This document shows, piece by piece, positions 34,133 through 42,932 of a stretch of 64,000 nt of DNA. Origin of the DNA: an uncultured Spartobacteria bacterium (lineage in GTDB: Bacteria > Verrucomicrobiota > Verrucomicrobiia > Chthoniobacterales > Chthoniobacteraceae); contig CAIRYQ010000042.1 of the NCBI GenBank assembly GCA_903882875.1, positions 1-64,000 of the forward strand. The letters run 5' to 3'. Position 1 is the stretch's first letter; each line of letters begins with the position of its first letter. Position numbers and translations under genes: made by a program. The notes below the pieces were generated by a model, which made no database searches, was not told the origin of the DNA, and saw nothing but the letters and a program-made list of their open reading frames with translations.

Positions 34133-35014
34133 TTACCTCGGTGAGGGCATAACTTTCACCTCGGGAAGCTTCTCTCCGCGAGTCCATGCGCCGATGAGCT
34201 TCAAACACTCCGCGGGCTGCTCGTGGCCGAAGCCGTGCATGACAATGTGGATGAGGTCGAGCTGTGCGGCTTTAGCCTGCTGCTCAAGCAACTGAATCAT
34301 GGGGACGACGAATAGCGTGCGCTGGCCCTGCTGGCCCGGGTCTTTGTCCTGATCGCCAAACAGCAGGAGGAAGCGGTGGCCTTTCAACTCGGGAGCCTGG
34401 AGGGATGCGGGGTTCAGCGCGAAGCCGACTCCGCCTTCCAGCAGCACGAATGCGGTGAAGTGGCTCAGGATGAATTCGTCCTTGGCCGCGGCGAGGGCGC
34501 TGGTGGCGTGCGCGCCATTCGAGAACCCGCCCAAGGTGCTGCGCCCGGTAGCGATGTTCGGAACGGTCTGTGCGAGCTTTTCCAGCATCACGCGGTAGGT
34601 GTTGCCGAGGATGGCTGCGTCGTTGGAATGGATCAGATTGCCGAGTTTCACCGGGATGCCGGGCAGCACGGGAGGCTTGGCTTTTGCATCCTTGAAAAGC
34701 GGGAGGCTCACCGCGATGAAGTCGCGCGGGCCGACGATCCGCCGGGCGAAAGAGGCGTCGCCGCCGGTGCCGCCACTGCCGCCGTTGATGAAGACAAAGA
34801 GCGGGAATGCACTGTCTGCGGAGTAGTTCTCCGGGAGCTGTGCCGAGAGCATGGGGACGGTTTTCTTCCCGGTCTGCTGCTCGAAATAGGTGGCGGGCAG
34901 ATCGGGAAATTCGAGCGTGAGCTTTGCATTCGGCGCGAGCTTCGCCGGGTCCGCGCGCAGGGCTGCGAGTGGGGCAAGAAGCAGTGCGCTGAGAATTGTG
35001 AGGATGGGTCTCAT
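34133..35014 (-). CDS. Exported alpha/beta hydrolase (esterase-like)
   Basis: Encodes 293 residues from the ATG at 35014, where a clean signal peptide begins (MRPILTILSALLLAPLAALRA). An oxyanion-hole strand FVFINGGSGGTGG precedes the nucleophile elbow GFSNG (Ser165), with a likely acid Asp221 in LLLFGDQDKD and base His264 in HGFGHEQP. Order and spacing fit a complete catalytic triad. It resembles feruloyl or acetyl xylan esterase-like PVC proteins, but the substrate is not evident. It lies between two other exported proteins in a minus-strand run. Confidence 0.7.
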   Translation of the reverse strand: MRPILTILSALLLAPLAALRADPAKLAPNAKLTLEFPDLPATYFEQQTGKKTVPMLSAQLPENYSADSAFPLFVFINGGSGGTGGDASFARRIVGPRDFIAVSLPLFKDAKAKPPVLPGIPVKLGNLIHSNDAAILGNTYRVMLEKLAQTVPNIATGRSTLGGFSNGAHATSALAAAKDEFILSHFTAFVLLEGGVGFALNPASLQAPELKGHRFLLLFGDQDKDPGQQGQRTLFVVPMIQLLEQQAKAAQLDLIHIVMHGFGHEQPAECLKLIGAWTRGEKLPEVKVMPSPR

Positions 35015-35090
35015 GGCGGAGCGGATAGGATTTTCCTGCAATGACGATGCAGGCGCTCTCGAAGAGTTTGCGGGCAGCGGCTAGCGGCGG

Positions 35091-36248
35091 CTACAACTGC
35101 GCGTAGAGTATCTCCAGCGTGAGCACCGAGTAGGTCGTCACGAGCACGCCGTTGTTTTCCTTCCATCGCGGCGTCTCGTTCAGCCAGGAGCCGTCCTGCT
35201 GCTGGAGCTTCATGAGCCGCAGCGCGAGGTCGCGGCGCCAGTCGGAATTTTTGCCGCCCGCGCCGATGTCGCTGACGCCCGCGGCGGTGAGGCCCTTGGC
35301 CATGAGGTGCAGGTAGTAAAAGTAGCCCGCTTTTTCGAGGCCGGGGTTTTCCTCAAGCGTGTAGTTTTTGTTCAGCCACTCGACGGCGGCGATCACGCGC
35401 GGGTCGTCCTTTTTCACATCGGCGTAGATGAAGCTGAGCAGGCCCGCGTAGCTCATCGTGCCGGAACTGCGCAGCGCCTTGCCGCCGCCTTCGAGCGTGA
35501 CTTCGCCCGCGTTGCTGTAGCCGGGGTAATAGACGAAGCCGCCTTTGTTCGCCGCGTCGCCGCTTGCCCACGGTTGTTTGTTCGAGGGCAGGTTCTGGCA
35601 GCGGCTGACAAATTCGATCGCAGCGTTCCAGTTGAGATCCTTTGTGCCGGGGCGATCGGCGACGAGGTGCTTCGTCGCGCGCAACGCTTCGAGCGCGATG
35701 ACCGTGTTGTCGAGGTCGGGATGCCCGCGCTTCGCGCTCGTGCCGACGCTGCCGTACGCGATGCCGCCGTCCGTCTCCGGCTTTGCCATGCCGCTCGCCT
35801 GCTGGCCGACGACGTAGGCGCGCGCCTTCAGCAATGTGTCGAGGTCCTTCGGCTCATTCGCGCCGTCGAGCGCGAGCAGGCAGACGGATGTGTTGTAGTT
35901 CGCGAGGCCGGATTCCTTGTTGTAGATGCCGCCGTCCGGCTGCGTGAAGCCGCGCAGATACGCGTAGCCCTTCGTGACAAAATCCGCACTGGCAAAACGC
36001 CGCGTGGGCTCGCGCTGAAACGCGACTAGCGGCAGCGCACTCAGCGCGGGATGCAGCGTGTCCTTGCCGAAGCTGCCGTCCGCATTCTGCTGCGCGCGCA
36101 GCCATGCGAGGCCGCGTTCGAGCGCGTCGCGGACTTCGTTGCGGAAGGAGAGATTTTTTTCGTCCCTCGGGAGCGGCTCGTTGGCGGCGCGCGTCCATGC
36201 GGCGGCTGCAAGCGTGATCGTGGTGGCGAGGAAATGGCGGCGTTTCAT
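35091..36248 (-). CDS. Prenyltransferase/squalene-cyclase-fold exported protein (A)
   Basis: Encodes 385 residues from the ATG at 36248; the ATG sits in an ATGA overlap with the upstream YdjY gene. A Tat-like leader KRRHFLATTITLAAAAW is present. Repeats with a QxxDGSF/GGxxY signature mark the alpha-alpha toroid: RAQQNADGSFGKDTLHPAL, FTQPDGGIYNKESG, SNKQPWASGDAANKGGFVYY and KLQQQDGSWLNETP. No DxDD or aspartate-rich catalytic motif of true terpene cyclases is evident, so a binding or scaffold role is more likely than cyclisation. A relative lies at 38261 in the same run. Confidence 0.75.
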   Translation of the reverse strand: MKRRHFLATTITLAAAAWTRAANEPLPRDEKNLSFRNEVRDALERGLAWLRAQQNADGSFGKDTLHPALSALPLVAFQREPTRRFASADFVTKGYAYLRGFTQPDGGIYNKESGLANYNTSVCLLALDGANEPKDLDTLLKARAYVVGQQASGMAKPETDGGIAYGSVGTSAKRGHPDLDNTVIALEALRATKHLVADRPGTKDLNWNAAIEFVSRCQNLPSNKQPWASGDAANKGGFVYYPGYSNAGEVTLEGGGKALRSSGTMSYAGLLSFIYADVKKDDPRVIAAVEWLNKNYTLEENPGLEKAGYFYYLHLMAKGLTAAGVSDIGAGGKNSDWRRDLALRLMKLQQQDGSWLNETPRWKENNGVLVTTYSVLTLEILYAQL

Positions 36249-36982
36249 TTGGCGGGTTTTTCTGCGGGTTCGAGTTTGATGGAGAATTCCACGGGCGTTC
36301 CTTTTGGCGGCACGGCCTCTTTTTTGACGAACCAAATTTGATCGTCATTCGCACCGGTGCGCGGGTTGTTGATGAGCGCGCCGGGATACGTGACCATCGC
36401 GGCGAACGTTCCATCCGCCTGAGCGATGAAACGGTTCTCGTAAAAATAGCTGCCAGTGTAGAGCCAAGGGCCGTCCTCGGCATCCATGATCTTCACGGTT
36501 TTTTTTGGCGTGAAAAATTTCCGCACGATCCAGCGTTCCACCGGCGAAGTCTGTTCCTTCCCGCTCTTGTCCGTCCATTTTACGCTGAGGAAAATGCGGT
36601 CGCCCGTGAGCTTCGGCGCGTGCGCGAGATACTCGGCGTCAATGCGCGGCGGTTCCTTGCCTGCTTGCTTCTGGATCATGCCGCGCGCGCCGAGCAGCAG
36701 CATCGCCATGTGGACATCCTGCGGCGCGGCCTCGCTCGTGAGCAGCGTTTCATGCACCGGGCCCTGCGGGGAGACGAGCAGGTATTCGAGCAGCCCGTCG
36801 TCCATCTGCACCTTTGCTGGGAAAGTCACCGTGGATGTGTTTTTATCGAGCCTCACGGTGCCGACATTGAAAATCCCCGGCGCGATTTCCTTCGGCGAGG
36901 AAAATTCCGGCTGCGGCTGTGCGCGAAGTGATGCGGGATTTGCGAGGAGCAGGACGGCGGCGATGGCAATTCGGGCGGGCAT
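36245..36982 (-). CDS. YdjY-domain exported protein
   Basis: Encodes 245 residues with a signal peptide (MPARIAIAAVLLLANPASLRA). Residues about 40-100 match the YdjY domain: a strand block containing STVTFPAKVQMDDGLLEYLL, then HETLLTSEAAPQDVHMAML. A Trp-containing sheet follows (YTGSYFYENRF), and a Lys/Pro-rich tail ends the protein. YdjY-domain proteins occur in PVC secreted gene clusters; their function is unknown. It overlaps the prenyltransferase-fold gene by four bases, which points to a shared pathway or complex. Confidence 0.75.
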   Translation of the reverse strand: MPARIAIAAVLLLANPASLRAQPQPEFSSPKEIAPGIFNVGTVRLDKNTSTVTFPAKVQMDDGLLEYLLVSPQGPVHETLLTSEAAPQDVHMAMLLLGARGMIQKQAGKEPPRIDAEYLAHAPKLTGDRIFLSVKWTDKSGKEQTSPVERWIVRKFFTPKKTVKIMDAEDGPWLYTGSYFYENRFIAQADGTFAAMVTYPGALINNPRTGANDDQIWFVKKEAVPPKGTPVEFSIKLEPAEKPAK

Positions 36983-37012
36983 GATTCGGGAACGAGGAAA
37001 CTAAGCCGGTTT

Positions 37013-38140
37013 TCAGTGGCGGAGCAACATCGGTTCCGCCCATGTGCCGCTGCCCGCGCCGCCCTCGATGCGGAGCACGAGGCTGTCCGTGCCCTGCACC
37101 GCGCAGCGAAGCACCGCGGGCGGATCCCCGGCGCCCAGCGGCGCGCTGTGACCCGCGAGCTTGCCATCGGAGTACACAGAGAAGGTGAGCTTTTGTCCCG
37201 CGGGCGTCTCCCTGCCCGCCGCGACAATCGCAGAAAATGTGCCTGCGCCCGGCGGCGGCTTCCACCACACGGTTGCACTCACCGCGCATTCGAAGCCGGC
37301 GCTTACCGGCGAAATTCCGAGCTTCAGTTCGCCGCCGTCGAGCGCGCGGTTTGCGGCGAAGCTCTTTGCTGCATCGCCGTTCGGCGCCGGGTCTATGCGC
37401 GCGGGCTTGAAGCCGTCCATCGGCACCATGCGCGATGCACCGGCGCGGATTTCGACAAGTTCGGAGACGGGAATGCGGAGGCCGTTGTAGAGCGGATGGC
37501 GCAGCGTGACGTCCGCGCCGTCTCCGGTGATCACGTCGAGCGCCGGATAGATGCTGCCGTCGATCGTCACGACATCGAACGCCGCGGGCTGTGGCAGGAA
37601 ATCGCGCAGGACGAGCGCGTGCATTTCTCCCGCCGCAAAAGTGCGCGGGCCGAAAATTGGATTGAGGATTTTCGCCGATGCCGCCTCCGCGCTGCGCACG
37701 GTGCCCTCGAAAAAATCCCCGCCTTCGAGCAGTGCGCCCGCTTTTCCCCGCGGTGCTTGCAACGCGAGCGCGGGCGGCAGCGGGCGGTAGATCGCCCACG
37801 CGATTTCCTTCGACGGGATCGAGATTCGTTTCGCGGGAAATTTTACGACCGCATCGTTGAGCGACGAAAATGCGCCTGCGATGCGTCCGCCGTTCACGAG
37901 CAGCACGCCGGGCTGGAGATCCGGATTCGGTGCGGCAAACCGCGCACGTAGGATCGCCTGGAGCGTCAGCTTCAGCGTCGGCGAACCTCGGACGGTGATG
38001 CCATGTTCGAGTGTGACCTCGCCCTCGTGCAGCACGCCGTCCGCGGTGATCACCGTGCCCGCGCGAAGCATCGGCGTGCAGGGCGCGAATGCCGCTGCGA
38101 ACGCGAGGACGGTGCTGACTTTGGATGCGATGAATCTCAT
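37013..38140 (-). CDS. Exported beta-rich protein with possible NPCBM-like C-terminal domain
   Basis: Encodes 375 residues with a signal peptide (about 1-27). The N-terminal part has two related beta modules (GTVITADGVLHEGEVTLEHG and AGALLEGGDFFEGTVRS), the second of which opens a run with an IDGSIYPALDVITGDG strand. The C-terminal 120 residues (CAVSATVWWK to LRIEGGAGSGTWAEPMLL) resemble the NPCBM carbohydrate-binding fold. The protein is probably surface or periplasmic. It lies 30 bases upstream of the YdjY gene, suggesting one operon of 37013, 36245 and 35091. Confidence 0.6.
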   Translation of the reverse strand: MRFIASKVSTVLAFAAAFAPCTPMLRAGTVITADGVLHEGEVTLEHGITVRGSPTLKLTLQAILRARFAAPNPDLQPGVLLVNGGRIAGAFSSLNDAVVKFPAKRISIPSKEIAWAIYRPLPPALALQAPRGKAGALLEGGDFFEGTVRSAEAASAKILNPIFGPRTFAAGEMHALVLRDFLPQPAAFDVVTIDGSIYPALDVITGDGADVTLRHPLYNGLRIPVSELVEIRAGASRMVPMDGFKPARIDPAPNGDAAKSFAANRALDGGELKLGISPVSAGFECAVSATVWWKPPPGAGTFSAIVAAGRETPAGQKLTFSVYSDGKLAGHSAPLGAGDPPAVLRCAVQGTDSLVLRIEGGAGSGTWAEPMLLRH

Positions 38141-38260
38141 GCAGCCGCTCCATTCTTGATCCCAACCATCATCTTCGTCTTACCCGGTCGGACGGTGTGC
38201 CTCACGGTGCGGGGAGGGGATTCGGATTCAGAAAAAGATGAGGATTGAGGCACTGCCGCA

Positions 38261-39295
38261 TCACCGCTGGTAGAGCGGGATGTAATGCCACGGCATCGCG
38301 AGGATCGTCGTGTAGCATGCGGTGGTGTAGATGTTGCCGATCTCGTGGTCGTCCCACGAGCACATCTCGCCGTTGCGCTGCACGCGCGGGAGCAGTTCGG
38401 CCTTCATGATGTCGTACCATCGCCGCCAGGTTTCGCCGCCGATCATGTATTGCGCGGGCGCGGCGTAGTTCGCGCCGTAGGTCCAGAAGCGGCGTTCGCT
38501 GTGGTGTTGAAAAAGAAATTCGCTGCCCGGCTGCACGAGCGGGTCGTCGTAGTGGCCGCAGACTTGCAGCGAGTAGATCGCCGCCGCCGTCCGTGAAAAT
38601 CCGGTGCCCCTTTGACCGGCCTGATAAACGAAGCCGCCGCCGGGATCGGAGCAGCGGCGCACGTAGTCCACCGCGTCGTCAATCGTCTTCTGCGGAACGT
38701 CGAGGCCCGCGTTTTTCGCCGCACGCAGCGCGACGACCTGGAGCACCGTCACGGAAATGTCCGCATCGCCGGGCCGGGGCTGGTAGCGCCAGCCTCCCTT
38801 GTTGCTGCCTCGGTCGCTCTGCGTGGTGACGATCAGGCGGATGGCGCGCTGCAGTTTCTCCCGGATGATCGGGCTGCGCGACTGGCCGTACAGTTCGCCG
38901 AGCGCGATGGTGGCGATGCCGTGGTTGTACATGTACTGCCCGCCGGCCACGCCGCGGTACTGGCCGTCCGCGCCGATGCTATCGAGGAGGAAATCGAGGC
39001 CGGCCTTCACCGGCTTCGCATACTCACCCTCGTCCGGGAGGTTGCCCGTCGCCATGAATGCGAGCAGCACGTAGCCCGTGATCGCCACGGGATGAATTGC
39101 GCGGCGCGAGTCGCTCTCATTCCACGAGCCGTTCACATTTTGCTTCGATGCGAGCCATCGCAGCGCACCGCGCAGGATGTCCTCGGTGTTCGCGTTCACG
39201 GTCACCGCATCCTCCGCGGCAGGTTCCGCCGCGCTTGCGGGGAAATGCGCGTGCAAGCATAGCGCGGCGGACGCACAGAGGCTTCGGAGGAACAT
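38261..39295 (-). CDS. Prenyltransferase/squalene-cyclase-fold exported protein (B)
   Basis: Encodes 344 residues with a signal peptide (LRSLCASAALCLHAHFPASA). Toroid repeats are ALRWLASKQNVNGSWNESD, FLLDSIGADGQYRGVAGG, NKGGWRYQPRPGDADISV and RRCSDPGGGFVYQAG. As in the relative at 35091, no classic terpene-cyclase acid motif is seen. The GDADISVTVLQ element is the usual closing repeat of this PVC family. It stands before the 37013-35091 operon with a 120-base gap, so a separate promoter is possible. Confidence 0.78.
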   Translation of the reverse strand: MFLRSLCASAALCLHAHFPASAAEPAAEDAVTVNANTEDILRGALRWLASKQNVNGSWNESDSRRAIHPVAITGYVLLAFMATGNLPDEGEYAKPVKAGLDFLLDSIGADGQYRGVAGGQYMYNHGIATIALGELYGQSRSPIIREKLQRAIRLIVTTQSDRGSNKGGWRYQPRPGDADISVTVLQVVALRAAKNAGLDVPQKTIDDAVDYVRRCSDPGGGFVYQAGQRGTGFSRTAAAIYSLQVCGHYDDPLVQPGSEFLFQHHSERRFWTYGANYAAPAQYMIGGETWRRWYDIMKAELLPRVQRNGEMCSWDDHEIGNIYTTACYTTILAMPWHYIPLYQR

Positions 39296-39344
39296 GCGGC
39301 AAGACTACACGGCGGCAGCGCGCGGGCCAGCCCCAATGCCGCGA

Positions 39345-40445
39345 TTATTGAATCCGGATGAAATGCCCGAGGTCGTCGAAGATGAAGACCAGTCCTCCGG
39401 GCTGCGCCACGGTGATCACGCCGCCGCTTGCGGATGAGCCGCCGCCGGATGTCCCCGGGATGTTTCCAAATCCGAGCGCAGGAAGATACGGCCCGAGATC
39501 CGTGCCGGAGTAGCCTGTGTCATGTCCGGTGTCGTCCAGTCCAAAGGTCTTCACATTTCCAAAGAGCGCGATCGCGGTCACCGGCTCGTTGTCGCCGCCG
39601 CCGATCCGCACGCGCGAGAGTTTTTCAATCGAGATCTCGCCGCCGCCGATCACGATGATGATGGCCGTCACGTCCCCGGTGGTTTCGATGATGTCCCCGG
39701 TGCGGATGGTGTCGCCATTCTGCGCCGGCTTCTTGTTCACGAGGACGATGCCATTCGTCTTGAGCGTGCCGATTGCGCCGAAGTCCAGCCCTTCCTGCGC
39801 GGCGAGTGCCGCGGCGAGGTGGGTCTGATCGAGCTTCACACTCCAGTTGCCGGCGAGCAGCGGCGAGTTCCTGAAGAGCGCGCGCAGACTGATCCGCCGC
39901 GGCCTCGGAATTTGCGTCGCATTCACGGAGAAGCGCACCTGCTGCCCGGCGGTGACGACGGTTTCCCGGCCGAGCAGATCATTTTTCAGGACGATTGCAC
40001 AGGTGCCCTCGAGCACCGTGAGCTTCACAATTCCGTTCACGATTTCAAAGAGGATGGTGGTGCCGGTGATGGCGGCGGTCACCGCGCTGGTCTGAATCTT
40101 CGCGCCGCCTGCGCCCTTCGGCACCTGGAGCAAAACGGAGCCTTTCGAGAGCGATATTTCGCGTGTGCCGCTGCTCACTGCGAAATGCGAGTTTGCCCCG
40201 AGGCGCGTGATCGTCTGGTCGGCGAAGAGCAGTTCGGCCCGCGAATCAATCCCGGTGCGCACGGCGTTCCCCGGCTCCACGAGTTCGTTCACCGTTGCGG
40301 GCCGCGGCGGCTTGTCCGGGCCCACGGTTTTCACATCGTTGATGATGTGCGTGATCCTGGCCCCGGTGAGCGGCGCGGCATGAGCCGCGGGCGATGCAAG
40401 CCCGGTCAGGACAGCGAGGACAAAAAGCAGGATCGGCCTTTTCAT
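39345..40445 (-). CDS. FecR-domain exported protein
   Basis: Encodes 366 residues with a signal peptide (MKRPILLFVLAVLTGLASPAAHA). The FecR core lies at about 45-155: ELVEPGNAVRTGIDSRAELL, SLSKGSVLLQVPKGAG, and AAITGTTILFEI, followed by LTVLEGTCAI. A second half repeats the pattern (ENGDTIRTGDIIETT-like NGDTIRTGDIIETTGD, then KLSRVRIGGG). The end is Gly/Ser-rich. In this type the FecR domain is free-standing, without an anti-sigma helix, so a structural or surface role is more likely than iron signalling. It heads the long minus-strand run of exported proteins. Confidence 0.8.
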   Translation of the reverse strand: MKRPILLFVLAVLTGLASPAAHAAPLTGARITHIINDVKTVGPDKPPRPATVNELVEPGNAVRTGIDSRAELLFADQTITRLGANSHFAVSSGTREISLSKGSVLLQVPKGAGGAKIQTSAVTAAITGTTILFEIVNGIVKLTVLEGTCAIVLKNDLLGRETVVTAGQQVRFSVNATQIPRPRRISLRALFRNSPLLAGNWSVKLDQTHLAAALAAQEGLDFGAIGTLKTNGIVLVNKKPAQNGDTIRTGDIIETTGDVTAIIIVIGGGEISIEKLSRVRIGGGDNEPVTAIALFGNVKTFGLDDTGHDTGYSGTDLGPYLPALGFGNIPGTSGGGSSASGGVITVAQPGGLVFIFDDLGHFIRIQ

Positions 40446-40711
40446 GAGGGGAAGGCAGCCGCCGCATGGGATGCCAGGGCGTGGGCCGGATTTGGGAAGT
40501 CGTGCGGCATCGGGAGGTGTGGTGAAAGCGGGGCGGCTGTGGTCGGGAACCGGCGCGATTCCCGGATCTTTGAAATGCGTTTTGGACGCGTGGCATCTTC
40601 CCTCCCGGTTTGCAAGAATTATCGCGCGTCCGGTTGCGGGCGCTGGCGGTCTCCGCGGATTCGCGCATAAAAAAGGAGTGGAAAAAATCCGCCGCCAGCT
40701 ATCCTGCGCGG

Positions 40712-41566
40712 ATGTTCAACCCGGTGAACACCAAGAACCCGCGCGCCGTCGAGGCCGTGGCCGTGGCGATTTACAAGGAACTGTTTCCACTGGGAGACGC
40801 GGAGGTCGTCCGGCAGGCGTTCGGCTGGGCCGCGCAATGTTTCGAGGGGAGGTTCGAGGGCTACCAGGCGATTGATTCCGTCTATCACGATTTCGAGCAC
40901 ACGCTGCAGGGCACCCTCTGCCTGGTGCGCCTGCTCCGCGGGCGGCATCACGCAAATGCGACGCCGGCCATCTCGCAGCGGATGTTCGAGCTGGCCCTTG
41001 TCGCCATCCTGTTTCACGACACCGGCTACCTGAAGGTCATCGGCGACAACGAGGGGACCGGTGCCAAATACACCGCGATCCACGTCGCCCGCAGCGGTAC
41101 GTTTGCCGAAAACTTTCTCACGCTCCAAGGTTGGGCAAAGTCCGACATCGAGCCTGTCCGGCACATGATCCGGTGTACGGGCGTCAATGTGAACGTCGCA
41201 GCGATCCCGTTCTCGAGCGCCGAGGAAAAGATCGCCGGTTTCGCACTCGCCACGGCGGATTTGCTCGGGCAGATGGCGGCGGAAAACTACATCGAACGGC
41301 TGCCGGATCTTTATGCCGAATTCGACGAGGCGGCGCGTTTCGACGCGGGCAGTTCGCCGAGGGTGTTCCGCTTCGAGAGCGCAGAGGACATGATGGGAAA
41401 ATCCCAGGGCTTCTGGCAGTTTTACGTCGTCCCAAAGATCACGAATGAATTCGAGGGCGTGTGCAATTACCTCAACGACCCGTACCCCGGCGGCCCGAAC
41501 GAATACATGGACCGCATCGAGCGCAACCTCGGGCGGCTGAAGCAGCGGCTGAAAAGTGCGGAGTGA
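40712..41566 (+). CDS. HD/PDEase-type metal-dependent phosphohydrolase domain protein
   Basis: Encodes 284 residues from the ATG at 40712; the in-frame upstream part has no protein character. The pattern YHDFEHTLQ (His59, His63) and FHDTGY (His102-Asp103) is the HD metal site, with further His in IRCTGVNVN-preceding VRHMIRC and Asp in FALATADLLGQM. Layout resembles cyclic-nucleotide phosphodiesterase-like HD proteins, so cleavage of a nucleotide second messenger is a reasonable guess. It is cytoplasmic, with no signal peptide. Upstream, 40446-40711 holds nothing else that I can support. Confidence 0.7.
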   Translation: MFNPVNTKNPRAVEAVAVAIYKELFPLGDAEVVRQAFGWAAQCFEGRFEGYQAIDSVYHDFEHTLQGTLCLVRLLRGRHHANATPAISQRMFELALVAILFHDTGYLKVIGDNEGTGAKYTAIHVARSGTFAENFLTLQGWAKSDIEPVRHMIRCTGVNVNVAAIPFSSAEEKIAGFALATADLLGQMAAENYIERLPDLYAEFDEAARFDAGSSPRVFRFESAEDMMGKSQGFWQFYVVPKITNEFEGVCNYLNDPYPGGPNEYMDRIERNLGRLKQRLKSAE

Positions 41567-41713
41567 GGCGATTGCGAAATGTGCAGTCGGGCCCGTGCCC
41601 CTGCCTGACTCAGCCGCGGGCGGCGGTCTGATGTAAGCACGCAAAGGAGAAGATTCCTCGCATCGCGAGTTTTCCGTTGCCCGCGCGGGCGTCTCCGCGG
41701 CTATGCTCGCGCA

Positions 41714-42874
41714 ATGCCAAATAGCGCCGCATCGAGGCTCGTGATCTCCGCGTATTCCGAATCCGTCGTCGCGGAGGCGGCTCGCTCGGTGCTGCTCGAA
41801 GCGGGCGGGCGCGTGAGCTGCGCGTTCGTATTCTGCTCGCCGGACTATCGCGCGCAGCTCGGCGAATTCCTCGAAGTGCTCCAGGTACACGGCCACATCC
41901 CGCTCATCATCGGCAGCAGCGGCGGCGGGCTTGTCGGCGCCGGGGCGGAGGCGGAATCCGCGCGCGGCTTCTCCATCCTCGCGCTGAACCTGCCTTGCAC
42001 GCAGCTCATGCCGCTCGCATTTTCCGGCCCGGATGCTCCCGCGTGGGACGATCCCGCCGCGTGGCGCAAGGCCGCGGGCGGAAATGATGCCGACGCATGG
42101 CTGCTGCTCGCCGACCCGAGCGCGGTGCCCGCCGAGCAGTGGCTCGCGACGTGGGAGCACGCATTTCCCGGTGCGCCGTGCTTTGGCGGACTCGCGAGCG
42201 GGGGGCGTTCGCTGGAGGACATGTTCGTCTTCCGCGACCGCGAGCTTCTCGATGGCGGCGTCGCGCTCGGCTTCCGCGGTGGCGTGAAAATCCACACGCT
42301 CGTGAGCCAGGGCTGCCGACCCATCGGCGAGGCGCTGCCCGTCACGGGCGTCGCGGAGAATGTGATCCAGACGCTCGGTTCGCGTCCCGCATGGCGGATT
42401 CTCGACGACGCATTCCAGTCGCTCTCGAATGCCGAGAAGGCCGCGGCAAAAGGCAACCTCTTCGCCGGTCTCGCGATGACCGAGTACCGCGACGAATTCC
42501 ATCGCGGCGATTTTTTGATCCGCAACATCCTCGGCGCCGACGAGCAGAGCGGCACGGTCGCCGTCGCCGCATTTCCGCGCGTCGGCCAGACCGTGCAATA
42601 CCAACTGCGCGACGCCGTCGCCGCGGACGAGGATCTCGCGCGGCTCGCCGACGCGATCCGCGCACGTGGCGTGAAGCCCTTTGCATCGCTCGTCTTCTCG
42701 TGCGGCGGACGCGGACGCGGCCTCTTCGGCGCACCAAACCACGACGCCGGCGTGCTTGCCGCGACATTCGGCGAACACGCGAGCGCGGGTTTTTTCTGCA
42801 ACGGCGAGATCGGCCCCGTCGGTGGGAAAAATTTCGTCCACGGCTACACGGCGAGCGTCGCGCTGTTCGAGTGA
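41714..42874 (+). CDS. FIST domain protein
   Basis: Encodes 386 residues covering FIST-N and FIST-C. Seen: SCAFVFCSPDYRAQLGEFLE and IIGSSGGGLVGAGAE in the N-terminal half, and FGGLASGG, FRGGVKIHTLVSQGCRPIGE, FLIRNILGADEQSG and VFSCGGRGRGLFG in the C-terminal half. The last contains the Cys-Gly-Gly-Arg-Gly block typical of FIST-C. FIST is a sensory domain thought to bind small ligands such as amino acids. Here it is free-standing, with no kinase or cyclase fused. The next gene starts 58 bases downstream in the same direction. Confidence 0.85.
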   Translation: MPNSAASRLVISAYSESVVAEAARSVLLEAGGRVSCAFVFCSPDYRAQLGEFLEVLQVHGHIPLIIGSSGGGLVGAGAEAESARGFSILALNLPCTQLMPLAFSGPDAPAWDDPAAWRKAAGGNDADAWLLLADPSAVPAEQWLATWEHAFPGAPCFGGLASGGRSLEDMFVFRDRELLDGGVALGFRGGVKIHTLVSQGCRPIGEALPVTGVAENVIQTLGSRPAWRILDDAFQSLSNAEKAAAKGNLFAGLAMTEYRDEFHRGDFLIRNILGADEQSGTVAVAAFPRVGQTVQYQLRDAVAADEDLARLADAIRARGVKPFASLVFSCGGRGRGLFGAPNHDAGVLAATFGEHASAGFFCNGEIGPVGGKNFVHGYTASVALFE

Positions 42875-42932
42875 ACGCGGGGCGGGGGATTTTCCGTCTC
42901 GCCGCACTGAATGCGCGCGGTTAGACGCAGCC

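Noticed and set aside
35091-39295. Terpene or hopanoid biosynthesis locus
   Set aside because: The two toroid proteins carry signal sequences and lack the DxDD-type catalytic motif; no isoprenoid enzymes are nearby.
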